DNA of 64,000 nucleotides, from positions 186,001-250,000 of the forward strand of contig JALMLS010000541.1 of the NCBI GenBank assembly GCA_038496445.1, read 5' to 3'. A program made the translations under genes and the position numbers. This DNA comes from Trichosphaerium sp. ATCC 40318 (taxonomy: Eukaryota; Discosea; Flabellinia; Trichosidae). The notes beneath the pieces were generated by a model. It was given only the letters and a program-made list of their open reading frames with translations. It did no database searches and was not told the origin of the DNA. Of the stretch, positions 54,203-64,000 are shown one piece after another (positions within the stretch are counted from its first letter, which is position 1; the number at the start of each line of letters is the position of its first letter).

Positions 54203-56916
54203 ATGAGTAACCAACTAACAACCGACCCAGCGGATGTGTACGATACGGTAAAATATCTTGGACAAGGGTCTTTCGCCAAAGTTTTCCTTGCACGCCATCG
54301 TACAACCAACCAAAAGGTCGCCATCAAAGTTATAAATCTCGAGCACGCCGAGGATGAGGTAGTTTTTTTTTTTCGATATTTGACATTTACATGCCTCTAT
54401 TAACTTTGATACATGACAGATCGACGAAATACAACTTGAAGTACGCTTACCTGCCCTTTATAAGTAAATTGATCCAAAACTACAAAATAACACCCCTTTT
54501 TTACTCTAATGCCCTACCTAAGGTTAAAACCTTGGCGTCGTTATCTTGCCCGAGTATTACCAAATATTTGGCTTCATACTTAAAACGCTCGGAGTTGTAC
54601 ATTGTAATGGAGTACCTTGGCGGAGGGAGCATGGAGAAGCTGGCAAGTATTACACAGTTTGTTTTTTTTTGTTCAAGAAACCTTGCGCCCTTTTTTAGTT
54701 GTTAGTTTCGAGCACGTTTAGTGTCCTTGTATTATTAATTAGGTTTTAGTTAAAACCTGGCCCTCTATCCGAAAATCAACTTTCGCTTGTCTTGTACAAT
54801 TTATTAAAAGCGTTAGAGTACATCCACGAACGCTGTCGCATTCATCGCGATGTCAAAGGTACAAAATGAAGATAATGAAGTGCATTTCACTGATTTTAAA
54901 TAACGTAGCGAGCAACATTTTAATGAGTGAGAACGGAGATGTGAAACTTGCTGATTTTGGAGTGTCTGCAGGTACATAATATTTTTGCAAAATTATATTT
55001 AAAAGGGCTACATGTCATTCAATTTAAACCAGCAAAGAAATTTGTCTTTTCTTTGGTATCTTTGTGTATAAAAATGTTAATTATTTTTAGAACTATCTGG
55101 ACGCTTAGATAAACGTTACACGTTTGTGGGATCACCTTATTGGATGGCTCCTGGTATGTTTTTTTTTAAATACTGTTTTATTTTTCCTGTGGAGTGTCAC
55201 GTGTAAATTTTGTGTTTAGAAATTGTGCAACAAAGTGGGTATAGTTACGGTGTTGATGTTTGGAGTTTGGGTATTACAGCGATACAACTTGCTACAGGTA
55301 AGATTTCTTTTTTTTTGTGTTTTTTTCGCTTTTATGTTGTTGTTTTTGGTTTGATGTTCCCTTCAGGTGAAGTACCTCTCAGTAATCTCGCACCTATGAA
55401 GGCATTGTTCATTATACCAAATCATCCACCACCACGGTTGGACGACCCTCATAGTAGGAATCTACAGGTAGCTTTGAAATTATTTATTATAGCAATTGCA
55501 TTATTTGTGACTGTATTGTAGGAATTTGTGGCTATGTGTTTGATTAAAAATCCTACAGAGAGATCTACGATAGCACAGCTACTACGTACACGTTTTATAA
55601 AAGGCAAAAAGTCTAAACAAGGCGATTTGGTGTCTATTATTGAAAGGTAACAATTTTTTTTGGACTGAAGGATTTTTGTTTGATTTCCTTGTTTCAACAT
55701 GCTTTTACTGTTTATTTTGCTTGCGGGTCATTGCCGTGGTGGCCGTATGTTTGCTTGTTCAGTGTTTAAAAATTTTGTAGGTATAAGAACTGGAGAAATG
55801 GTAGAGATACTGAGAGTTCATCTGAACTTGATGGTATGTCATTCATATTAAGTTAATTATTCTGACGTGTTTGTTGTAGTTGGTGATACCAACTTTTATT
55901 CCTCTGAGGAAGAACTAGACGACTGGGATTTTGATCTTGGTACTAGTGAAGATGAGGAGAAAGAATCCGCATCAAAAAAGTCAAGTAAACTAGCGTCAAA
56001 GAAGAAGGTTTGTTGTTTGGTTTTTTTTTTTCTCGACATTTTGTGTTGCTTTTTTGTACTGTTTCTGACGAGTTAATAGAAATCTAATCGACAAAGCCGA
56101 AAGAAACGTCCTCGTGGTGGAGATAAAAAGCAATATCGTAATTCAGATAAAGCTCCAGGAACACCAACAAGAGTACGACGGAATACATCACATGTTGATG
56201 AAGAAGTTGGTGAGCGAGATGGTTCACCAGATAAGACCACTGTTCGTCGTCATTCTATTGATGATGAAGTTACAGTTAGACGGAAGAATGGTACAAACCA
56301 TTTCTCATACATTGTCTGAGGTACAATTATATTGACGGTTACTTTTTTAGAACGGCGTAAAAAGAGTCGAGCAAAAAGTTCGAGGCGTAAAAAGTCATCT
56401 ACTGATGACGAGGCTGTATCAGGAGCTACTAATGACGTAGTCAGTAGTAAATCTGAGATACTCAGCAGTTTGATATACCCTGCTCTTAGCAACTTGTTAT
56501 CTGCAACAGGAGATATTGACACAATCAAGTACGCATGAACAAAAAAAAAATTATGCAAAAGAAAACCACAAAAGACTTTTTTTTGTTGGCTTTTTGGTAT
56601 TGTTAATGTTTCTTTTTTTTTTAGTGCTGCGGAGTCATTTAAGGCTGTATTTGATAAATTTGAAACAGAGCATCCTGGAAAGCTATATGATCTTATAGTA
56701 CAAATTCTTACAGTTATTAAACAACACAAGAAAGGAAGCCAATCACAGGCAAATAAGCAAAAAATAACGTTTCTCACTAAGGGTAACAATGGTTACTCTG
56801 TTGATGACTCTGTTGTTGGTCGTTACATTTGGCAGCGCTGGCGTAAGACAGTATCAAAGGGAGAAAAGCCCAAAAACAAGAAGAAAGTGTCATCAAATGA
56901 TACCGAGGAGGATTGA
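54203..56916 (+). CDS. Ste20-like protein kinase, GCK-III (MST3/severin kinase) type
   Basis: About fifteen exons from ATG at 54203. Kinase motifs: LGQGSFAKVFLARHRTT, VAIKVINLEHAEDE, VMEYLGGGSMEKL, HRDVK, ADFGVSA, VGSPYWMAPE, VDVWSLGITAIQLATGE, then RSTIAQLLRTRFIK. Behind the kinase come IIERYKNWRNGRDTESSSE, a strongly acidic and Lys/Ser-rich linker (SSEEELDDWDFDLGTSED), Arg-rich stretches and a helical C-terminal region (SAAESFKAVFDKFETEHPGK) as in GCK-III kinases that bind MO25 or CCM3 partners. Stop at 56914-56916. These kinases act in cell polarity, migration and Golgi/cytokinesis control. Confidence 0.9.
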
Positions 56917-57216
56917 GAAGGTTTTTTTTTTGGTGTATTTCCTACGTCCCACTACCATTTTTATTTGTTAAATATGGTATGTGTGACAATCTCCCATTGT
57001 AAAATGTAAATTAGGTCTTTTTGTGACATCACAGACTCAGTTTTTTTTTAATAGTATTTCCCATTTTGTTTTTGTTCTTGAATTGATGAAGAACGTTACA
57101 CTAGACAAATGAGTTTGTGGAACGAATAGCTAAGGGTTTTTGTGTTGTACTTAACATGTAATACGTTGCTACTATTCGACCTTAGTGCTAGTAAATGTAG
57201 GGTAACCTAGATTCAC

Positions 57217-57980
57217 CTACTCCTTTTTTGCACGTGTTTTTTTTCTTTTTTTGTTTGGTTTTTGTTTTTCGGCCTTACGGGTTCTCTTTTTTGATTGATC
57301 TTCTTCTTGTACTAACACTGGTTTATAATCACTTGTAATATTTCCGTCTATTTGTCCCATTATTATTCTATCTTCAAGGTCAACACGTTTTCCACTTGTT
57401 TTGATTTCTAAGGGCAGTGCAGTTAGCATTAAATGCAAAAAACATAGAAAACACACTTGATTGTTTCAGAATTGTCTTAAGTCCTTTTGTTGTATATTGT
57501 TTTAGTATAAGTGCTATCTCGTACTGAAAGTACGATAGCTGGAAACAAAGATCTACAACACTTTGTGGCAGAGGTTGATCTTTCCAAGGGATTCTATTTG
57601 CAATAACAGCTTCTGCACAAAGAACCTATAAAACAAAGTAACCCTTGAAACACACTATGGCATTTTAACGAAGTGAAAATTTGTAAGTTTGAAGGGAGTA
57701 TAGTACTCAAGATACAGTTATTTATAGGGTTTTTCGGTAGAAGGAAAGAGCTGGAGCAAAAACAAACTCAAAATATTCTTACCTTTAGTGATTTTGGGTT
57801 ACCCTTTCCTACGTCCATATTATTCAAGAATCCTTGCTTTATAGAAGAACTACGTTGTTGTGCACATTCTGCAGCTGCCGCATTTGAAGCCTTAGACATT
57901 TCGTCTATGTCCTTTTCTGAAAGCAAATCCCATCCCTTTACTATCTTTTTAGAACAATCTGTATTTCTTTGGTTTGTCAT
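57217..57980 (-). CDS. Basic nuclear-looking protein with SAP-like stretch
   Basis: Three exons, from ATG at 57980 to TAG at 57217-57219. Exon 1 has KIVKGWDLLSEKDIDEMSKA and an Ala/Gln-rich helix. Exon 2 has ANRIPWKDQPLPQSVVDLCF with LSYFQYEIALILKQ. Exon 3 has KTSGKRVDLEDRIIMGQID and a Lys/Arg-rich tail. The L...G-L-K-T-S-G-K-R-x-D-L-x-x-R-I order resembles a SAP DNA/RNA-binding motif, though the exon 2/3 boundary falls inside it. The tail would serve for nuclear entry. It is convergent with the GCK-III gene. Confidence 0.5.
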
Positions 57981-58751
57981 ATCAACACAATGCTTTGCGT
58001 ACTTGTTTAATTTCGTTGTTGTAGTAATGATACTGCGGTAAACGAACTCTTGTATCCTTGAAACACGAAAGACGATACCAAGTACTAGATCTAGAGCCCT
58101 ATATTCAATTTTAAGTATCTTTTTTTTAAAAATTGTTTATTACCGTTATACCGTATCGTAACGTGCCCTCTCCGATAAGGGCGCCACAGCAATTACATGT
58201 AGAACTTATTGCATACTGTTTCAGTATTTAACACGTGCGCGTTAACGTACCGATTACTTTTCGCCCCTTCGAAGCGCCATACGGCTCCCTTACCACTGAT
58301 CATATTTTTCAGTAACCTTACTATTAATATACCAAGATAACACGCAAATGCGGTGTAGGCTTAAGTCGCTGTCCTAAAAAAGGTATCAACATTTAAGCCG
58401 GTTAAATCAATTGTTTGTACACCAGCCAGCGCCGTAACCTGTATCTGTCACATTTGTATCAAAGTGGAATTCTAAGTATACCAGCAAGTTGTATAAGATG
58501 ATTATTGGTAGCGGAATCACAATGTGACTTTGATACGACCGTGCTAGGTATCAATATAACGGAAGACATGTTTTAATGTAAAATTTAGAAACGTTTTTAA
58601 GTTTTTAATAGTTCAAGTATTTGCACCTTGCGTTTGTAAGTTTACGCGTGACTATACAAGTGACGAGTGTTCGTTCTCGTTACTTTTTCTAAAGATGCAG
58701 TTGTTGTGGGTTATATACAAGTTTTTTATTTTACTACATTGGCATGGTGGC
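57981..58751. other. Intergenic, unassigned
   Basis: No open frame of note on either strand. The stretch 58150-58560 is less AT-rich and has several short inverted repeats (for example around GCGCGTTAACG at 58234-58244), so a non-coding RNA is possible, but no known RNA family was recognised. Confidence 0.35.
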
Positions 58752-60604
58752 CTAGACTATTAATACAGAGTATATCATCATTAACATTGCGAAAAATACT
58801 ATAAACAACAAGGTGAATACCGTCAACCGTTTGTAAAGAGCAAGTTCTTGTTGTAGTGAATCGACAGATGTTATGTAGCGCTTGAGTTGTGTTATTTCTT
58901 CTTCTTTATTTGATAGTTGTTGTAGTGTTTTATGGTGCTCCGTTTGGCGGGTATCAAGCTCCTAGGTATGGAGTTAGTGGCGTGGGTTTCAAATGCGTAT
59001 TCACGTACCTTTACAGCTTCAATCAATACTGGAACAAGTTCTGAGTAATTAACACTTAATAATCCACTTGGGTCTTCTGCAACTACTTCAGGAACAACTC
59101 GTCGAACTTCCTAATATTTGCACTTAGGTCACGTGGCAATTTTCTTGATATTTTCGTACCTGTGCAATAAGTCCTACAACGCTAGCCTTGGAATCATCAT
59201 GTCTCCACCTATATGTCTTTCCGCCCAGTTGTCTTACTTTGGCCAAACCGTTTTGTAATTGTCTAACATCTTTTTTCAATCGAAGATCGCTCATTTGATG
59301 GAAAGACTGTTGAGAAAAAAATCAGTATGCAATTACATTAACGTGGCATGGCTGTTTATTTTTGCTTACCTTTGCGCGTACGAATCCATAAACGTCTAGT
59401 GAACTTGGTACTACTGCAGGAGATTCTACAGATGTGTCACGACTTTGTCCTTGAATATTTAATTTTCTTTTTTTCGCCGCTCTGTGTTCGTCAACTCTAA
59501 TTCGATAGTATAAGGGTAATGATCGATATAATCAAAACCTTGATTTATCGTACCTTCGTGTACCACCGGAAGAACTTGCTGTGAATCGTACTGTGTTACC
59601 AGCGATCCTCATTGTGTCATCTTTTGATAAACATCTCAAAGAGAATTGGAATTGTTTCAGTGCCAAGAAAAGTTTTAGGTCAACTTCAAGCGCTTTGCCA
59701 TCTTCAGATACAGATACTTTCTAAAAGACTTAATTAGTCTTAATTTAAAGTTGAAGGGCGTAATTCCTCGGAAAGCATGTTTAAACAACGAATAAGGTAC
59801 CTCCATGATGACGCCATCTTTCCGCGGTAGAGGATCTGATATATCAACTGTAAATACTTCGACCGTACTGGCATTGAAACCTTCATCGCATGTGCATCGC
59901 AATCGAAGACGTTTACCCTTGTTCTAATTTGTGTTAACATTGTTTACTTTTTTTTTTTCATTTCGCAAAATGTTTTCTGTTTACAGAAGCTATTAATATA
60001 TCACGTGGCAAGTACCTTTGTAACTCGTAGACGTTCATCTTTTTGAACGTTATGCCATACTCCTTTACTTCCGCGAGGCTTATGACACAATGCGACGTTA
60101 ATAAACGTACTACATAAAAAGTTAGTTTTTGAAGGTAATTTGTGTATCGTTTTTGGTTTGTATGCTTTTAAATCGAGTGTTTTATTTTTTATGTACGTTG
60201 ATGGTCCGTTGTTCTCAGGAGGGAAAAGTTCAATAGGTGGATGGCTGGTTTGATTGGTTTGCGGGTTGTGGTGCTCTTCTGTAAACATACATTTTTGAAA
60301 GAACGAACTACATTTAGAGACTGTATTATGGTAGCTCTATATAGATATCATGAGAAACCAATATTTTTGTTTGAATACACGTGATTTGTGAGTCTCCAAA
60401 AAAAAAAGCAAGGGTAAAAAAAAAACTGTTCTAGCTTACCGGTACGCTCGCGAAACCACGACCATGGGTGTGAAGGCTCATATTTTCAGCTAGAAAGTGG
60501 TGTCCGTCTTGATGATGGTTTTCTTCATTCAAACCATGATTTCTTGCGAAGTTTGTACCGCAGTTTGGGTCCATGCATCCGTAGTAGTGCATATCCGTTG
60601 CCAT
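58752..60604 (-). CDS. Membrane-tethered protein with S74/ICA autoprocessing domain (MYRF-like)
   Basis: About nine exons, from ATG at 60604 to TAG at 58752-58754. The N-terminus is His-rich (ENHHQDGHHFLAENMSLHTH). The middle is beta-rich with Cys (CSTFINVALCHKPRGSKGVW, RLRCTCDEGFNASTVEVFTV, AGNTVRFTASSSGG), then a nuclear-signal-like KKRKLN. The C-terminal half is an intramolecular chaperone/autoprocessing domain: MSDLRLKKDV with the Ser-x4-Lys dyad of MYRF, KTYRWRHDD, GLIAQEVRRVVPEVV, LLSVNYSELVPVLIEAVKEL. A coiled coil follows, then one membrane helix (FTLLFIVFFAMLMMIYSVLI) and a two-residue tail. The layout is that of myelin regulatory factors, which trimerise, cut themselves and release a DNA-binding half. 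The middle part does not clearly match the Ndt80/MYRF DNA-binding domain. Confidence 0.8.
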
Positions 60605-61573
60605 CTATACCAATGTCAACTGTTGGTGAAATCAAAACAAAAAAAGTAACGTTTAGATTAGCGATTGCATTAGCGTAACGATGATTACACCTGTACAAGC
60701 TTTTAAAAGCCTAGCGTAAAACAAGGTGGCAATTGTAACAGTTTAATCAACGACTAACTGAAACAGTCGCTAGTTTGCAGCTATAGCTTGGTGAGGATGT
60801 TTTTATTATTCGTACTTGTTGTGGAATCCGTGGTAGTTGCTTGGTGTTTAATATAGTTGATAAGATTATGAGATTATGCGAGACTAATAAGAATTCTCAA
60901 TTTTTTTCGGACTTTTTTTTGAAAATGCCTTTTTGGATCGCGGCAAAAAAAAAAGTCATATTTCTCATCTTGTCAGTTCCCTTTCGTACTCCCAATCCAT
61001 TCAGTACTAATGCATGTATATATAAGGGTGTTGCATATAGTGTCAGGTCTATTAGATACTCTGTCTTTGCGCGAGAGCGCTGTTTGTGAATTTTTGAAAA
61101 AGCATATTCACAGTCTTCATGCACTGTTATATGAGGAACCCCCATAGGAATAGGTAGAGTATGTATACGAAAATATCTTGAGAAAGCGATAGCTTCATTG
61201 GAAGACCTTGCTATGAGAAAACAGAAATGTAAGTTATTTTCGTACATCCAAAAAGCGGGGTAAGCGTTTTCAAATTTGTCCGCTAAAACCCTTTTGATAT
61301 CAACAACCATACGTCATAGCAGTATTTACCCTGGAAACCCTATTTGTGAAAGGATACCATATTATAAAAATAACGGACACGTGATTCACAACTAAATATC
61401 TAAAAAAAGACCATTTCAAACATAAAAGGATAAAGCACTTGTAATACTGTGATAACAAACTGAGTAAATCCAAAAAAGCAGACTCCGTAATAAATATTAG
61501 TACAAAACTGCACGTTTTTGACGAGTGTAGCAAAGTAGTTTCGGAAGGGTGGACTGAAGTATTTCTTGTATTG
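60605..61573. other. Intergenic, possible coding on minus strand not supported
   Basis: A minus-strand frame of 137 codons (60897-61310) is open but has no recognisable motif, and its reading over T-rich stretches looks like chance. CACGTG is at about 61379. The promoter of the autoprocessing protein should lie at 60605-60800. Confidence 0.35.
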
Positions 61574-64000
61574 CTATTTTACATTCAAAGGTACATAAGT
61601 AACATGCCAATGGAGCAAGTAGTTGTAGTTATCCGCATCACGATCGACTCTAAAAAATGCTTGATAATTCTCCCTTTTCTGTTGGTTTTCTGCTGTTTCT
61701 CTCTTTACCTGCGCTTCGTGGTAATCTCGCAGTTCTGCAAAATGTTCTTTTGATATTTTGTTGAAGAAATAGTGAGCACCCTTTAAAAAAATTGCAAGGT
61801 AAGCGGTTACAAAAAGAAATTCAAAAGGAGGCACACAAACGTTTCCCTTTATCAAACACAATGCAGTTACCGCAGTTTTCCAAAGTGTATTCGTTAAATG
61901 AGAACACTCATGTTCACTTTCAAATAAAATAAAACAAGTTTAGTAAGCTCGAACCTGAAGTAATTTTGAACGGTCGTAAAGGTTGCTTACTAGCAGCCTT
62001 ACACGTCTTTGAGAATCTCCGCGGTGCCCTTCAACAATCTTGACAATGTCTTTCTGGAACATTTTGTAAATTGCTAGCGCAGTTGCCACTGAAAAGTCTC
62101 GTCCGTAGTATAGGACGTTGTCTAGAACGCATAATGTGGTCTATGGAAATTGTGAATTGTTGGGATTCAGAAACAACCGAACACTAAGAAAAAAACCCAA
62201 TGGTAGCAGCGTCACTTACTCGGGTAGGCATTATACTACAATAACAGCATAGCAACCAAGGTATAGACATGATAGGTAGGTAGTTGTAATTTGCGTCTTC
62301 CCTATCGTGAAGTGCGTTCCATGTGTCTGGCGCATGCTCTTCCATGAGATGCTCTAGAACGCGTTGGTCAACCTAGAAAGCAAATTCATGTTAAAAACCC
62401 AAACTGTGTGTTAATATGTGTTATTACCCTTGCTCCCAAAAGACTCTGTAGGTAGTGGCTTGGAAGTATATTATCAATGACAGAAAGAAATATCCAAAAC
62501 GCAGTTTCTTCGTCGTTTATTTCGATGAGAATCATGCCACAAATGAAGTTCATGCTTTGGGCGTAGCCTACCTTGTTTATACAGCGTTAGAGTTCGAAGA
62601 TGTGCGTTGGTATGGTTATTACCTCGGGGTTATGTACTGAATAGGCGCGTAGAATCCTTCCCAAGCTGTCAACATGTATGTTAAAACTTTTATTGCCTTA
62701 AACACGTGTTAGCAACCAAAAACTAGGGTGCACGTATTCGTACCTGGATAAGTACGATGTAGATCAGTCTCAATCTCTTGACCATGTATCCTATCAGGCT
62801 CTTGTTGACAAAGCTCTTGGTAGTAGTCTCTGCCGTGCTTATCTTTCTGTTGTCTGACCTTGGCAAATATTGGCCACATCTACTTTACGTTACTTGACAA
62901 GCAACAAAATAACAATGTTACCCGCTTCCTGTACTCTGAAGGTACACCGAATTTTTTTACCAAGTCCTCTACCTCTGTACCGCTTCTTCTACCACTAAAC
63001 CCAAAAAGCTCGTCCCTACAAGTTAAATGTCACCTCTTATTGGTCACCATCAGAGGAAAAAATGTACCAGGCTTTTCGTCTTTGGCCTAATATTTTTACA
63101 TTGTTGTACTTGTTGTACAAAGCTAGCTCTTTCGCTGTCAAAGGGAATCCATGGGAATCATGAAATTCTTCCTCAACGACGGCAACTTTTACTCTACGTT
63201 TAGCACCAAAAGCAAGCGACGGAGAACCAGAAGATAATGCGCCTTTATCAATCATAAGCTTAACACCAGTGTTTCATTCTTACCATTTTGGTTGCTAGAA
63301 GATCTCCTCAGCGACGATTTGGAGCTGTTAGATGTATCACTGTCACTGCTTTCATCCGAATCAAAGTTAAATTCTGGGATCTGTGGCGGTGGCACACCTG
63401 GTCCTCTAGTTCATACTGTTGAGATTAAAATAATGCAAAGAGGCATACCTCTCCGTAAGCCGTCTTTCATACAATTGTAAACTCCTTTTGGCCTTGCTTT
63501 CGTGTTCTGCAATACGAGCGTCATGTATAGCTTTCCATCGCTGTTAGAGATTAGTCACTTCGATACTGTAATAAGTGTTATGTACTTCTATTCGTTTTTG
63601 TTGAGTTTTCAAAGTTTCCTCGCCTAGTAGTGCCTCTACTTGCTCAATTTTATCTCGCACTGTCTTAACTTTATCACCTAGAGTAACAAAATGATGATTT
63701 GACATTCTATTGCAATGTTCCCTTACTCAAGACTTGCAAAGATTCTAACATTGCAGGCAATTTGTTAACTTCTTTCGAAAATTTTACCCAAGCTGCACCA
63801 AGCACAAGTGAGCGCCCAAGAGCTTTACGTAGGACCTTGTCTGCATCTTTTCCACGCGTTACCAGCCTATCTGTATTTTTACACAATCTGACAGAGAGGT
63901 GATGATATCTATTTCGCAACCACAAGCCCGCAGCTAAAATGACGTTGGTTCATTTCATTGCATTTTTTTTTTATCAATTTTATATAAGCAAAAGCGCACT
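61574..64000 (-). CDS. TBC-domain RabGAP with N-terminal coiled coil (5' end outside window)
   Basis: The gene enters from beyond 64000. Its first exons give a long helical stretch (LGAAWVKFSKEVNKLPAMLE, DKVKTVRDKIEQVEALLG, RIAEHESKAKRSLQLYERRL), then an acidic Ser/Asp linker, then the TBC domain: VEEEFHDSHGFPLTAKELAL, WPIFAKVRQQKDKHGRDYYQ, the Arg finger IETDLHRTYP, LGRILRAYSVHNPE, the Gln finger VGYAQSMNFICGMI, LCVLDNVLYYGRDFSV. A charged helix (EHFAELRDYHEAQVKRETAE) follows, with a stop at 61574-61576. Both catalytic fingers are kept, so GAP activity is expected; the target Rab is unknown. Some small exons are unresolved around 62640-62760 and 63000. Confidence 0.85.

Noticed and set aside
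58150-58560. Known structural RNA (U6, 5S, SRP, RNase P)
   Set aside because: None of the conserved core sequences of these RNAs was found.
60897-61310. Minus-strand frame of 137 codons downstream of the RabGAP gene
   Set aside because: No recognisable motif, T-rich ends, and no exons joining it on either side. It could be real but cannot be supported.
63704-64000. Separate dysbindin-like gene at the right edge
   Set aside because: The helical exons join in phase through the Ser/Asp linker into the TBC part, so one gene is simpler; a search could still separate them.

Overview
The window is nuclear DNA of a unicellular eukaryote. It is AT-rich (about 60% A+T by eye), and most genes are cut by many short GT-AG introns of about 45-110 bases. 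The gene set (heterotrimeric G-protein alpha, Rho and Rab4 GTPases, a GCK-III Ste20 kinase, a glia maturation factor, a syntaxin-6-type SNARE, a TBC RabGAP, a Sel1-repeat TKL kinase, and a membrane-tethered factor with a MYRF-type autoprocessing domain) points to an amorphean protist, most likely an amoebozoan or a unicellular relative of opisthokonts. The lineage is inferred from gene content only.

Region A (1-11.1 kb) is accessory in character. After the 3' end of a membrane protein gene come a tRNA-Lys repeat unit, relics of a leucine-rich-repeat gene and of an F-box/propeller gene, a PhoD-like phosphatase, an intact intronless F-box/LamG gene with a second tRNA-Lys unit, and an F-box-like/MORN-repeat gene split by a 993-bp inverted-repeat element.

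Region B (11.7-19.0 kb) holds a syntaxin-6-like SNARE (-), an unassigned multi-pass membrane protein (-), a DWY-repeat/nuclease-fold protein (+), a chimeric patch of gene debris and an NAD-dependent epimerase (-).

Region C (19.3-30.3 kb) is a tandem duplication of a TPR/Sel1-repeat gene, each copy headed by a tRNA-Lys unit. An inverted copy of the F-box/LamG + tRNA-Lys block lies between the two copies. Copy 1 has frame breaks near its start.

Region D (30.5-41.3 kb) is a signalling and housekeeping stretch: Rho GTPase (-), RCC1-like protein (-), short-chain dehydrogenase (+), a small membrane/coiled-coil protein (+), G-alpha (-) and Rab4 (-).

Region E (42-64 kb) holds an AIG1/FAR-17a-like protein, two unassigned genes, a Sel1/TKL kinase (-), GMF, an Ig-like/ankyrin gene, a GCK-III kinase, a basic nuclear-looking protein (-), the membrane-tethered autoprocessing protein (-) and a TBC RabGAP (-) that runs off the end. 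Rab4, the RabGAP and syntaxin-6 belong to endosome/Golgi traffic; Rho, G-alpha, GMF and the Ste20 kinase belong to signalling and actin control.

Two signals run through the whole window. CACGTG is strongly over-represented, and splice donors often read GTAC. Exon boundaries were worked out by hand from splice sites and protein continuity; no computation was run.
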